Source: Arthrinium phaeospermum (Eukaryota > Ascomycota > Sordariomycetes > Amphisphaeriales > Apiosporaceae). From it: 64,000 bases of DNA. Below are positions 12,093 to 24,183 of the stretch, one piece after another (the first letter of the stretch is position 1; each line of letters starts with the position of its first letter). Both the position numbers and the translations under genes were made by a program. The DNA lies in contig QYRS01000007.1 in the NCBI GenBank assembly GCA_006503535.1, positions 2,666,001 through 2,730,000 on the forward strand, given 5' to 3'. The notes beneath the pieces were generated by a model. That model was not told where the DNA came from. It did no database searches and was given only the letters and a program-made list of their open reading frames with translations.

Positions 12093-13228
12093 CTACAGCA
12101 ACGCCTCGATGTCGGCCGTGATGTCGATCAGGGGCCACTGAGCACGGTCACCGGCCCGCGAGCCCGGCAGCTTGGCATCACCGAAGTACTCGGTGACAGC
12201 GTAGACGCTGCCGCCTCCCCCGACCGAGACGGTGGCGACGGTGACACCGCCAGCATCCAGCAGCCGGTTGGGTACGGTACCGCGGAGCTCGGCGCTCGTC
12301 CAGGAGGCGTCGGCCGAGTACAGCACGTGGGTGCCCGCGGCGTTGTCCGACACCAGGATGACCCTGCCGCCCCAGCGCGGCGGGATGGAGACGCCGTCCA
12401 GGGACGTTGTCATCTGCGTCGCCGCGCCGCTCTTGCCGTCCGTGATGGGCACGGCTTCCGGCGTGCCCTGCGCGGCCGCCATGTCGAACCGGTAGAGCCC
12501 GCCGTCGGCGCTATCCGACACCAGCAGGGCCTTGCCGTCGGGCGAGGGCACGGCGCCGCTGAAGCCCTTGACGGTGTGGTCCGCGGGCGTGTGGAGGTAC
12601 CAGGCCGCGGCCCGCCCGTCGGCCGCGACGCGGACCAGCGAGCTGGGGAACGTGCCCACGGCAAAACTGGCGCCGGTGCGGGCGTCGTGGGCGACGTCCT
12701 GGTAGCCGCCGTAGGTGCCGTTGGTCACGGCCGTGAGGTCGGCCCACCACAGGACCCGGTCGGCGGCCAGGTCGTACTTGACCAGGAAGTTGGCGCCGGC
12801 GATGTCGGCGCCCGACGTGTCGAAGGCGCGGCCGGCGTCGACGATGAGCGAGAGGCGGCCCTGGGGGTCCAGCTTGACACCGCTCAGGTGCAGGGACGGG
12901 TCGTCGGACAGGCCGGGCACGGCGAGGGTCTTCTCTACCGTGTTGGTTTGGGGGTTCCAGGCGGCGACGGTGGAGTTGTACACGGCGCTGCCAATACATA
13001 TTAGCAAACTTCTACTTGGCACATAGTAGCTTTCCACTGGGTGACGACTCACCTGAAGTATACCAGGCAGCGTTCGGGGTCGTAGTCGGCATTCTCGGGA
13101 TACAGCTGGAACGAGGAGATGGTTATATCACCCGACACGGCAGGGCACCCTGAGCGTGGCGCATTGTTGGGGGTTGGGCAAGCCACCGCGGCCAGAGCAA
13201 ACATGCTCGATCCCAGGATAGACTTCAT
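12093..13228 (-). CDS. Secreted TRI14-like beta-propeller protein
   Basis: Exons 13053-13228 and 12093-12987 give 356 aa; the 65-base intron has donor GTGAGT and acceptor CAG. Exon 1 encodes a signal peptide (MKSILGSSMFALAAVA) and the mature start. The body shows repeated strand-turn patterns such as GAVPSPDGKALLVSDSADG and GGRVILVSDNAAG, typical of a six-bladed propeller. Overall form and length match the TRI14 family, first known from the trichothecene gene cluster, where it affects virulence but has no known enzyme activity. Its place next to a reducing PKS suggests a secondary-metabolism role, though it may simply be a neighbour. The frame is undamaged. Family assignment is from recall of the pattern, not a search. 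Confidence 0.75.
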
Positions 13229-13774
13229 GATGGGCTGTAATGAGTGAAGGAACGAACAAGCCGGTAGTATAGTATCAAACAGAGAACGGATGGACGATAA
13301 AGGAGAGGCTGTGATATCCCTTGGAGACGGCGGTCAGCCAGACTTATACGATGATGTGAGGCATCCGAGCCCGCCAAGGAAGTGGGCACACCGGCGAGGT
13401 GGGATAAGTGGTAATCAACTACTACTACAATACATAGACCATCAGCGGCGGCATTTGAAATCAATGTGGTAAAAGTGGATTGATGATATCCCACATACGA
13501 GTCGTGTGCCGGTGGGATAGCAGGGGTGTTGATGAGACGCTGGTGGACAGGGTCACACCTAAGTGGAACTTGCCGTCGCTCTTGGACGTGCAATATTATG
13601 CATCGCATGCCCGTGGGTTGGTCCAGGACTAAAATCTTAGATCTAATCTCTTGGTATTTATATTCGCGATCTACCTGTATCTAAGCGCCATATACCCACT
13701 TCACTGAGGTGCAACATCATAATATTCCATCCAATGCCCAACCCGACGCTTCCATCAAAGGTATGAACGCCCTC
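13229..13774. other. Intergenic stretch upstream of the TRI14-like gene
   Basis: No supported feature. It holds the promoter of the TRI14-like gene and the 3' end of the nitroreductase gene. Confidence 0.5.
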
Positions 13775-14490
13775 TCAGAGCACCGTCAGCGTCTCCTCGA
13801 CCGGCAGCTTCCCGGGCACCTCGGGATGCGCCGCCTGCTCGTCGCCGTAGTTGAGGTGGGCCTTGAGCTTGTAGCCCTCGGGCACGCCGGCGAACTGCTT
13901 GATGGCGGCCTCGAGGGGCGGGATGGCGTTCATGTGCTGCAGGTTGGCGCCCACGCCCTCGAGCTCCAGCGCCGTCCACACGAGGATCTGGTGGATGCCC
14001 TGCGCGTGCTCGCCCCACTCGCCAAACATGTGGCCCGTCGCCTTGTGCGTCTCGGACGCCTCCTGGGTCGTCTCGGTGCGCTCCCAGAAGAGGACCTGGA
14101 TGCAGTGTTAGATATTATTTATGTATTCTGCGGTGGTAAGTCAGGAGAGCTGTGGTGGGTGACATACGGATCCGTAGGCGGCCTTGTGGCTTTGGAAGAG
14201 GGGGCCCAGTTTTTCCCAGAGAGCCGGGTTGATCGACTTGAGGATCGGCTCGGCCTTTTCGAGGATGATGCTCCAGAGCTCCTTGTGCTTCTCCCCGAAC
14301 GCGAGCGAGATGCGGACGGGCTGGGTGTTGTAAGATGAGGGGCGAAGGAAAGAACTTTGGAGACAATCTCCTGGACGCGCTCGTCCGAGACCTTGGAGGT
14401 CCCGGCCAGGCCGTGGCAGCTGCGACGGTAGGCCGCCGCTTCGAGCCACTGGTCGGCTGTGACGGAAGAAGGCATCTTGGCAGCAGGCAT
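13775..14490 (-). CDS. Frm2/Hbn1-type nitroreductase (one frameshift)
   Basis: Exons 14168-14490 and 13775-14095 with a 72-base intron (donor GTATGT, acceptor CAG) give about 214 aa if one missing base is allowed for. The shift lies at about 14338-14342, in a run of four G on the plus strand (C on the coding strand); one more base joins VSKVLSFAP to SSYNTQPVRISLAF. Conserved pieces of this FMN family include the Arg-rich start (AAAYRRSCHGL), SSYNTQP, EKHKELW, and WTALELEGVGANLQHMN near the end. These enzymes reduce nitro or quinone groups with NAD(P)H and often answer oxidative stress. A role in quinone-like polyketide chemistry is possible but not shown. I treat the shift as a sequence error. 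Confidence 0.75.
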
Positions 14491-16183
14491 TTTGGCAGGT
14501 GTGGGGATGATTGAGTATTTTGATGGTAAGTCTGGAATTGGCACTGATGCAACTAGAATCTACCTCATGTAAATAGTATATATCACGTTATACCTTATCA
14601 TGAGGCTGTGTACGCTAACTTACAAGCAGGCCCCTTCCAAAGGGCTCGGTGTTACTCGGTGATAGTTGGGACGGTGATTGGCTAGCTGAGTTTCTAAAGT
14701 CCGGCTCACTAACGTTTCCCCGTGGGCCAGCGTCAGCCCGACTGAACCGACACTAATTTTGGTGGCGCATCCCTTGCGGAAATATTAATTCCGATGGCTG
14801 GTTGACTGGATTTGGATTTATGCCTAGTCCTTTGTAATTCCGCTTGGGTGGTCAGCCGGATCTTTGGCCGTCCACGTGGCGTTGACCCGCGCTATCGTAC
14901 TACATTGTGGCTGCATGCTGACTGACGATCGCTTACATCGTTCAGGCAACCTGGGATCGGATATCGGATGTCTTCTGGGATGTCACACTCGTAGAATTAA
15001 CTAGAAGCTGACTTCTCATTCCAGGACAGGGGCTGTTCAAGGGTCGGAGCCGAGGGAGGCCGTCATTGCTGACACACCATCTGTTCTCTGATATTGACAA
15101 AGCAAGTTGCAAGGACTAATGGGTTCGTAGCATTGACCAATCAGCTCACCCAGGTATTGGCCTTAGGTATCCCCGTCGGGCCACAGGTTAACTGTCGCAT
15201 GTGAAGAGCACCGAGGCGAGTGGTTATCGATGGACAGCGTAGTCCGCTGCTGCATTCCTAGCAATACGATCACTTCCGTGATTATGTCGAACTGGAGTGC
15301 GCAATGTCCTTCAGAAAAATGCTCAAAATTGCCGTTGTTGCGACCCAGTTGGTCTTGATAGTGAGACTGTATGATGTTGCTGCTAATTACGGTACCCGTT
15401 TGATTGCATCGAGGATGACAAGGATGAAGTTGGAAATATCCCATCGCCCTATGTAACACCACTTTTATAGGCCTTAGGTCGACTTTTTTCAACATTTATT
15501 GAGATATGCACCGAGTCCTTTCCTCAGCAATTGGGCGGTGCGGTGCCATGGAGTTCAGTCTTGTGTCCCCTCCGTCAAGAGCAACTACCAGAGTTCCAGG
15601 CAGGCCATATTATTAGCTTTCCGATGGGCTTGGATGAAAGGGGGGGATAGAGTTCTACCGCGCCCAAAGTCTCGATGAGACCAGCTAAAGTAACAGAGGC
15701 CTCTCGAAGGGTTTGTATACCATTTTAATACGTAGTTCCATTGCCCGGGCCGGTGTAGCCTAGCGGTAGTATCATTACAGTATTGTTAGATTATACTTAA
15801 AAGGCAAGAGGGTTCGACCCCTTCTGCGGACATTCTTTTTTTTTTCTTCTTCTTTTTTTTCCCCCGCTTTCACTTTGCAGTCCTCAGTCCAAGTCGAGGC
15901 ATTGCCATCCTCACAACAGCTAATCATCACGAAGGAATATTCACATTACTAGACTATCGGCGTAAGTTTCAAAAGGGGGATTTCGGAACAGATCTACTGC
16001 ACAAATCAGAATGGGGCAGGATATTTTAAAGAATGAATTGTATATAATAAATAAATCGCATAATGATTACACCGTCAACTTACAAAAATATCGTAACCTA
16101 TCGTAACAATCTAATAAAATAGGAAAACTAAACATCTCAAACCTCCCTCGTGTGATACCCTCATTCTCTTGACATCCTATTCT
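14491..16183. other. Intergenic stretch between nitroreductase and HR-PKS
   Basis: There is no coding frame with support. It contains one tRNA-like Pol III unit (15749-15832) followed by a T-rich run. The last 300 bases are AT-rich and fit the 3' end of the HR-PKS transcript. Confidence 0.5.
15749..15832 (+). tRNA. tRNA-like Pol III element, degenerate
   Basis: It has an A-box (TAGCCTAGCGG, 15756) and B-box (GGTTCGACC, 15811) at tRNA spacing, with a T-arm that pairs (GAGGG/CCTTC) and a T-rich terminator just after (15836-15863). The 5' and 3' arms of the acceptor pair imperfectly and the D-stem does not pair, and I cannot name an anticodon. A tRNA pseudogene or tRNA-derived repeat is more likely than a working tRNA. 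Confidence 0.35.
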
Positions 16184-19100
16184 CTAAGCATCCTGCAGAT
16201 GCCGACTCTTCTCCGCCACCAGCCCCGCCAGCGCCGCCAAGCTGGCCGTCTGCAAGATATTGAAGATGGAAATATCCGCCGCCGCCTGCAAGACCAGCAT
16301 GTTTCGCAACTCCACCGCGATCAGCGAGTCGACGCCAAAGTGCGCCGGGGGCTTGCTGAGATCGATCTCCGCCACGGGTGTCATGAAGATGTCGGCCAGC
16401 TTGGTCTGGATCGCCGCACCAATGAGCTCCGCCCCCTCTTGGGCATCGCTCGCCTCCATCAGCTGAGCAGTGAGAGAAGCACCCGAGTTCTCCCCGTCGG
16501 CCGCCCGAGCCGAGGCCTTGCTGCGCGGGCGCAGCGGCGCGAACCGTGCATCACGGCCCAGCTGAGAGCGCCCGTTGACGTCCCACTGCGGCCCGGCCGC
16601 CGCGTTGAGCCCGACGACGATCTGGGAGCGGCTGTGGACGGGGTGCAGGACGGCCGCGTTCAAGGCGCGCAGCACGACGTCCTCGTCGAGCATGGAAAAG
16701 TCGCCCTCCTTGCGCAGGCGCTCGGCGACCTTGGCCGAGGTCGAGACGTACCCGATGTCGGAAATGGGCCCCAGATCGACCGCGACGCCGGGCAGGCCGC
16801 GCGCCTGCCGCCAGCGCGCCAGGCTGTCCTCGTAGGCGCCGCCGGCGGCGTAGTTGGCCTGGGACGCGATGCCGACGACGCCCGCGACGGAGGAGAGCAT
16901 GACGAAGAAGTCGAGCGAGCCCGGCTGCGCGAACTCGGTGTGCAGGTTCCAGGTGCCGTAGAGCTTGGGCCGCAGGCCGCCCTCCCAGTCGGCCAGCGTC
17001 ATCTGCTCGAAGATGGCGTCGCGGAGCAGCATGGCGCCCTGGACGACGCCGCGGACGGGCGGGAGGCCGGCGTCGGCGCTGGCGCGGAGGGCGGTGGTGA
17101 GGGAGCTGGCGATGGAGATGTCGCAGCTGAGGGGCAGGACGCGGCAGCCCATCCCGCGCAGCTCGCGGACGAAGCGGGCGCCCTCGGTGTCCCTGTTATG
17201 GTCGAGGTCGAGGTCGCTGGCGCTGCGGGAGACGAGGATCAGGTTCCGGGCGCCGTGGGACACGAGCCAGTGGGCGACGGAGCGGCCGATGCCGCCCACG
17301 CCGCCGACGATGAGGTAGGAGGCGTCGGGGCGCAGCTGGGTGCGGGCAGTGAGGCCCTTGGGGCGAGGAACCACGCGGACTCGCTCGTCGGGCCCGGCGG
17401 AGAGGACGACTCGGCCCATCTGGGCACCGGACTGCACGAAGCGGAAAGCCGCGTGGATGTCCTGCATGGGGTAAACGGTGACAGGTTGAACGGGTTTGAC
17501 CACTTGCTTCTCAATGAGGCCCGCCATCATGCTCAGCGCGTGCTGGACATCGGCCCCACGGCGTTGCAACAGGGTCGGGACATCGAGCGAAATGAACGAG
17601 ATACCACGGGAGAAGGATTCGAGCGCGACCAAGCTGTTACCCTCAATGTCCTTCTTTCCGACCTCGATTAGGTAGCCCAGCGACGCGACAGCGCCGAGAC
17701 TGGCTTGCAGCAGCGGACCGGGAAGGGAGTTGAGCACGACGTCGACGCCGCGACCCTTGGTGGCGGCGAGGACGGCGGGCGCGAAGGCGGCGTCACGACT
17801 GTTGAAGATGCGGTCGGCAGGGATGCCGTGCTCGCGCTGGAGGAGGTCGCGCTTCTCCTGCGAGCCGGCCGTGGCGTAGATCTCGGTCACCCCGAGATGC
17901 TTCGCCAACCCGATGGCGGCCTGGCCCATGGCACCGGCAGCGGCGTGAATGAGGACCGACTGGCCGGGTGCGACGCGGGCGGTGTCGACGAGGGCGGCGT
18001 GGGCGACGGTGAAAGCCAGCGGGAGCGACGCGGCGGTCTCAAAGTTCATGTTGCCGGGGATCTGGATGACGCCGTGCCACGGGACGCGGGCACAGTTGGC
18101 GAACGAGTAGCCGGTCGAAAGCGCCATGACGCGGTCGCCGACCCTGAAGCCCTTAGCCTGGGCCTCAACACCGACGCGCGTGATGGTGCCGGCGCATTCG
18201 AAGCCCATGGCACGATCCTTGAGCTGGCCCATGGCGGCTAGGACGTCGCGGGAGGTGACACCATAGGCGCGAGGGGTAATCTCGATCAACTCAGGGGCCA
18301 GAGACCCGACGTGAGAGTCCTCATCTTGGATGAAGGCCAGAGTATCCAAGTGTCCCGGGATGCCCACCTCCAACCGGAGAGGCTTGTTGTTCTCCTGGAA
18401 AAGGGGCTCCAGGGGAATGCTGGCGACGGCATCCTCACTCCAGCTCGGGACAAGCGGGCCGGTGACCATATCGTTGTACTGCTCGTCCTTGTAGTACCGG
18501 GGCACCTGCAAAACACCGTCGCGCTCGGCGTACTCACACTCGACCGGGCCAGCTTCCGTAGCAGAGCTGTCAGCAACACGGCCGAACCCCTTCTCGAGGA
18601 CCTGCGTGATGGCAGAGACGGCAGCCTCTACGCGATCAGAAGTGGAGTGAGCAGGGTCGAGGTCGAGAGAAAGGAAGGGACGGCCAATGTACTCGTTGCG
18701 CAGCACGCGGAGGAAGCCCTGGTGCAGCGCCCGCTCGGGCACCTCGCTCTCGACGGTACTGCCGGTCGTGACCCACAAGAGGCCGCTGCACTGCGTCACC
18801 ATTGCGCGGAGACCCTCCATGCGGGCGGCGTCGAGGTCGGCCATGATGGGCTCGTCGAGCTCGCCCACGAAGACGGAGGTCTTGCCCTTGAAGGAATCGG
18901 GGTTGGCGCGCTCGAGGACGAGGTGCTCGGGGTTGGCGGAGGCGCCAGTCAGGGTCTGGATGCGCTCGGACAACATATCCACAAAGCTTGGGGGCGCGGG
19001 AGTCCTGTTGCTGGTGACCACGACGAAGCCCTCTCGGTTCTCGGCGTTGGACAGGCTGGGGGTCTTGTCTTCGGGGAGCGGGACGGTGGACAGGATGACG

Positions 19101-22100
19101 CTGCTGGTGTGGACGCTGTCGCTCTCCGCGTCGCGAACCTCGAGTTCTGCACCGCTGAAGCCGGCCTCCCGTAGCACTTCGTCCCAGGAGGAAGCGGTCA
19201 AAGTCAGTTGGGCGGAGTCATCTTGCAGCAGGCCAAAGATGAAATCGACATCAACCTGGTCCTGGGTCGTCTGGGCCAGGAGCAGAGTACCGCCCGGCTT
19301 GAGCAGACTGCGCACATTAGCAACAGCCCCTGCGGCGTCCTTGACGGCGCGCAGCGCCTGGGAAGCCACCACGATATCGTAGCTGCCCGCGGTGAACTTC
19401 TGCTTGGCCGGGCTCTGCTCGATATCGAGCTGGTCGAACTCGAGCAGATCGGCCCAGTCGGCCAGCTGGGCACGGGCATCTTCTAAAGCCTCCGCAGACG
19501 GCTCGGTGATATGCCAGCTGGCCACCAGCGGCGTCTTGGGCGTACCGAGCGCCTCGAGCATGCGACGGGTGGCGTGGGTTGCAGTGACACCGGCGCCGAT
19601 CTGGAGGACGCGGGCGCCGGAGCTGCTGCTGTGGGCGACCTTGCGCAACAAGGTGGAGAGTTGTCCAAGTGCCGAGGAACGACGTATGGAATTGGCGCTG
19701 TAATCATTCAGTAGCTCGGCCAACTCTTCCTCTACCTTGACCTCGCCGCGGAGGATGGATGGGAGGAGGGCGCCGAGGCGGCTGACCAGCGCCCCATCTA
19801 CGCTTTGGGAGGCCGCGGTAGCGATTTCTTTCTCGTTCAAGGAAACGGCCTCGGTGTACTTGGCTGCCAACTCCTGCAACCATGTGTAGTACTTGGCCAA
19901 GCGCGGCTGCTCCTGGAATCGAGCGGCATCCTCAGGGGTAAGGGCTCGAAGAGCGTTCTGGGCAAAGTGGACACACAGCCGCTGCAGGTTCTGAGCGATC
20001 TCCGCTGTGTTGACGGGAGCGTCAGTACCGGTAGCAGTCAGCTCCTTCTTGATCTGCGCGAGAGCCCGCGGATTGCTAGACGACAGGTCGGGACCCCACA
20101 CCAGCTTGCTGACCAGCTCCTGCTCCCACTTGCTAGTGATGGCCGCACCGCTCTTGTTGGCCGCATCCTGGCGGGCCGTGGCGCCGCTGCCGCGTCCCAG
20201 CGAGGCCAGCTCGACGCCCTGGATCTTCAGGACGGTGGCGTCCGTCTCCCCGTCGACGACGGTGATATCCGCAATCCCGCTCTGCGCGTCATCGTGGAGC
20301 AACTCCGTATCGCAGCGCAGCGTGTGCCCCGCCTCGCGGCTGATGCCGCTCGAGATCCACATCGACGCCACGGACTTGGGCAGCTTGGGGTCCTCCTGCA
20401 GGCCCCCGACGCTGGGCAGGGCCGAGTAGAACGCCACGACGACGGCGTCGAGCGTGATGGGGTGCAGCAGGGTCTGCCGCGCCGCCGCGACGGGGTCCGT
20501 GTCGGTCGAGCACTCGTGGCGGACCGTGATGTCGCAAACAGATCGCGGTTCCCGCCCGTCCTGGACGATCCTGGTCGTGTTCTGGAACAGGGGCCCGTGG
20601 AAGACGCTGCGGGCCCGCAGGTTGGCGAACAGGTCCTGCGGGGCCGGCTGGCGGGTGTAGGTCGACAAGGGGCGGCGTGGTGCTGTTTCATTCGCGGAAG
20701 GGGCCTCCCGCTCGGCCGTGATCATGCCCTTGGCGTGCAGCGTCCAGCGGTTGTCCAGGGTGACGGACGAGACCTCGAAGCGCCGCCAGCCGCGGGCGCC
20801 GATCTCGCGCTCGGGGACGGATTGGAGCGTGGTGCGGATCTCGACGCCGTCGGCGTTGTCGGGGATGACGAGGGCGAAGAGGAAGTTGACGTCGCGCAGG
20901 CGGAAGCCCGTAATATCGGTGGTCTCCTCCTCGGCCTTCTCCAGCTGCCGCACGGCCTCGATGGCGTGGCAGATGTAGCCCGAGCCCGGGTAGACCATGC
21001 TGCCCTGCACCATGTGGTCGCGCACCCAGGGCGTCTCGCTGACGCGCAGCATGCGGCGCCAGACCGACGCGGCGGGGTCGTGGCCGGCGACGGCCATGCC
21101 GAGCAGCTCGTGGGGCGGCTGGCTGCGCTCGCGGATGGCCCGGTTGACGCGCGACTCCTGCCAGTGCCGCATCGCGTGGTTCCAGGGGTACGCCGGCAGG
21201 TCCGTCAGCACCTGCGGCCCGCTCGCGTCGGCGTCGTCGTAGGCCGCCGGGTCGGGGAAGTTGATCTGGTCCATGACCAGCGTCTGGCCCTCGCGGAACA
21301 GGCCGAGGGCGGCGGATCGCATGCTGTCGCCGGCGTGCTCGTCGCGGACCAGGCAGCCCGAGTAAGGCAGCTCGAGGCCCTCGAATTCGGGCAACGACAG
21401 GATCTCGCGGATGGGGCCACCCAGCGCCGTGTGCGGGCCGACCTCCAGCAAGACATCAACGCTACGGCCGGTTGGGTCATCGGGTTGCCCAGCACCATCT
21501 CGGTGAAGGCGTCGACGAACTCGACCGGCTGCACCAGACTGCCGACCCAATGATCGGGACTGGCAATATCCTTGATGTCGGTGACACGTGTACCAGTAAC
21601 GGCCGAGCCAAAGATGGCCTTGGGCTCCTGGTTGGCCGTCTGCCCCTGCTTGCCGCCCCGAGCCATTTCGAGGCGAAGACGCTCCCGGTACTCGTCGGCG
21701 AAGGGGTCCATGTGGTGCGAGTGGTACGCCTGCTGGACCTTGAGTCGGCGCGCAAACACGCCATCCTGCTTGCACATGTCCTCGATCGCCTGGACGGCGT
21801 CCGAATCGCCCGAGACGGTGACGCTCTGCGGGCTGTTGACGCAGGCCACGCCCGCCTTGCCGCTCTCCTGGGGGATCCGGTCGAGGTACGCCTGCACGGC
21901 CTCGACCCCCAGGCCGACGGCGGCCATGGCCCCCTTCGGAGCCCCAGGAATACGCTTCGAGTCGTCGGCCACGAGTACCGCGCGCCAGTAGGCCGTCGCA
22001 ATGGCCTGACGGTGCGTGAGTGCGCCGACCGCAAAGGCGGCGGAGATCTCGCCCGACGAATGACTGGCGACGCCGGCGGGAGTAATACCCCACGACTCCA

Positions 22101-24183
22101 ACAAACGCACCAGGGCGATCTGTAGAGCAACGCAAATAGGGATGCTGATCTCGGTGGCGTGGACCCGGGTCGTCTTCTTGTCGCGGTTGAGCTCCTCGAG
22201 CAGTGACCAGCCCGCGCCCAGGTCCCGCAGGTACGCCTCGGCCTCCTCAACGGAGCGGCGGAAGACGGGGTACGACGCCAGAAGCTCGCGGCCCATGGCG
22301 TACCACTGCGCGCCCTGGCCGGTGAAGATCATGCCGATGCGCGGGTTGCCATTATCGGCGCGGCGGGCGGGCTTGAAGCGGGGCGAGTCCAGCTCCTGGA
22401 TGGCGGCGTCGAGGGTGCCGTCCGCGCCGAGGCGGACTTGGTGCGCCGCGACCCACTGGAACTGGGTTCGGCGCTCCGTCAGCGTGTAGCTGAGGTTGCG
22501 CAGGAGCTGCGCCGAGGCCTCGGGGCCGAGGGAGCGGTGCTTTTCCAGGTAGGCTTTGAGGTCGGTCACCATCTGTTGGCAGCCCCGCTCGTCGCGCGCG
22601 CTGAGGATCAGGACCTTGGCGTCGTCCGTGGTGGTGACTCCGTTCGTGTGAGAACCGCCGTTGGTATAGCCGTTGCCGTTGCCATTGACGGGGTTGATCA
22701 TCTCAAAGTCCGACGCCGACGTCCACGAATCGGCCGTCTCCATAATGACGTGGGCATTGGCACCGCCGTAGCCAAAGTTGTTGATGGACATGCGGCGCGG
22801 GCCCCCCTCGACCAGGCTCTCGGGCCACTGCTCCATCGCCCGCACGACCCGGAGCCGCCACTCGTCGAGCTTGAGCTTCGGGTTGGGCGTCTCGTAGTTG
22901 ACCGTGGGCGGGATCAGGCCCTTCTCGAGGCACAGCACGCCCTTGACCATGGCGGCCAGGCCCGAGGCGGCCTCGGTGTGGCCCACGTTGGTCTTGACGG
23001 ACCCGATGCGCAGGTAGTTGGCCCTGTCCTCGCGGCCCGCGCCGTCGCCGAAGATGGCCGCCATGGCGCCCGCCTCGATGGGGTCGCCGGCGGGGGTGCC
23101 GGTGCCGTGGGCCTCGAAGTACTGCGTGCCGCGCGGGTCGAGGCCGGCGCGGCGGTAGCACTCGCGCATGAGCTCGACCTGGGCGGCGCCCGAGGGGGTC
23201 GTGATGGTGTCGGTCTTGCCGTCCTGGTTGAGGGCGGTCTCGCGGATCACGGCCCGGATGGGGTCGTTGGCCGCGAGCGCGTCCGACAGCCGCTTGATGA
23301 CGAGCGTGGCCACGCCCTCGCCGCGGCCGTAGCCGTTGGCGCGCGCGTCGAAGGCGTAGGAGCGGCCGTCGGGCGACAGCATGCCCAGCGAGCCGATGGC
23401 CTTGAAGGTGTCGGGGTTGAGCATGACGTTGGCGCCCGTGACGACGGACATGTCGGCCTCGCGGCTGCGCAGGGTGGCGACGGCCTGGTGCAGCGCCACC
23501 AGCGTCGTCGAGCAGCCCGTCTCGAGCGTCATGCTGGCGCCCCGGAAGTCGAAGAAGTGCGAGATGCGGTTCGAGTGCATCGGGCTCCACGTGCCCACCA
23601 CGTTGAACCGCGGCAGCCGGTCCTCGTCGCGGATGATGCCCTCCTGGTAGTCGTGCGTGAAGACGCCCGAGAAGACGGACGTCTGCGAGCCCATGACTTG
23701 CGAGAGGGGGAGGCCGGCTATGAATCCAAGTTAGCGGATGTCTCTCATGGAGGTAATCGAAATAGAGTAGCGGGAACCTACCGTTCTCCAACGCCTCGTA
23801 GGTAGACTCGAGCTGCAACCGGACTTGCGGGTCCACTACCTGGGCCATCTCGGCCGAGTAATTGAAGAATGCCGCATCGAAGGCTGCCACATCTTCGTCA
23901 AGGAAGTGGCCACCCTTGACGTGTGTCTTAAGGATCGGTGTGAGTATCTATTCGAATGACAATTGTGAACGGGCTTATTACTTACCGTGCTGGTTCGCTC
24001 ATGGTTGGGATGGTAAACCCCCCTGAGATTGTACCGGTCTTCCGGGATCTCGCTCCAGCCCGTCTTCTCCGAGGCCATGAGGTCCCAGAGCTTTTCTGGG
24101 CTGTTGGCACCGCCCGAGAACTTGCAGCTCATGCCGATAACGGCAATCGGCTCGCTGGCCCACTCGCTGTTTTCGGCGTCCAT
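16184..24183 (-). CDS. Highly reducing polyketide synthase (one frameshift)
   Basis: Exons 23986-24183, 23782-23926 and 16184-23717 give about 2,625 aa when one missing base near 21464-21475 is allowed for; the total then divides exactly by three. Domains in order: KS (Cys183 in [25 protein letters not shown]), AT (Ser668 in SHSSGE), DH (His1016 in [16 protein letters not shown]), a C-methyltransferase region, ER ([11 protein letters not shown] near 2040), KR (GGVGGIG near 2254; Tyr2404 in QANYAAG) and ACP (Ser2579 in GVDSL). The SAM-binding motif reads [12 protein letters not shown], unlike the usual GAGTGG form, so methylation may be lost. The shift falls between AT core and its end, joining NPMTQPA to [11 protein letters not shown]. 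The enzyme would build a reduced acyl chain, probably passed to the non-reducing PKS as starter. Introns 1 and 2 are GT-AG, 59 and 64 bases. Confidence 0.93.

Noticed and set aside
16169..17671. 500-codon plus-strand frame opposite the HR-PKS
   Set aside because: Antisense shadow of the PKS; Arg/Gly/Ala/Asp-rich and without domains.
21400..21480. An intron to explain the frame change in the HR-PKS AT domain
   Set aside because: The conserved residues on both sides are only a few bases apart, too close for any intron; a missing base fits better.
19805..21553. 582-codon plus-strand frame opposite the HR-PKS
   Set aside because: Antisense shadow; the minus strand carries clear DH and MT region motifs.
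23720..23985. The two short gaps at the 5' end of the HR-PKS as frameshifts
   Set aside because: Both have GT-AG ends, keep the frame and restore conserved KS sequence, so they are introns.
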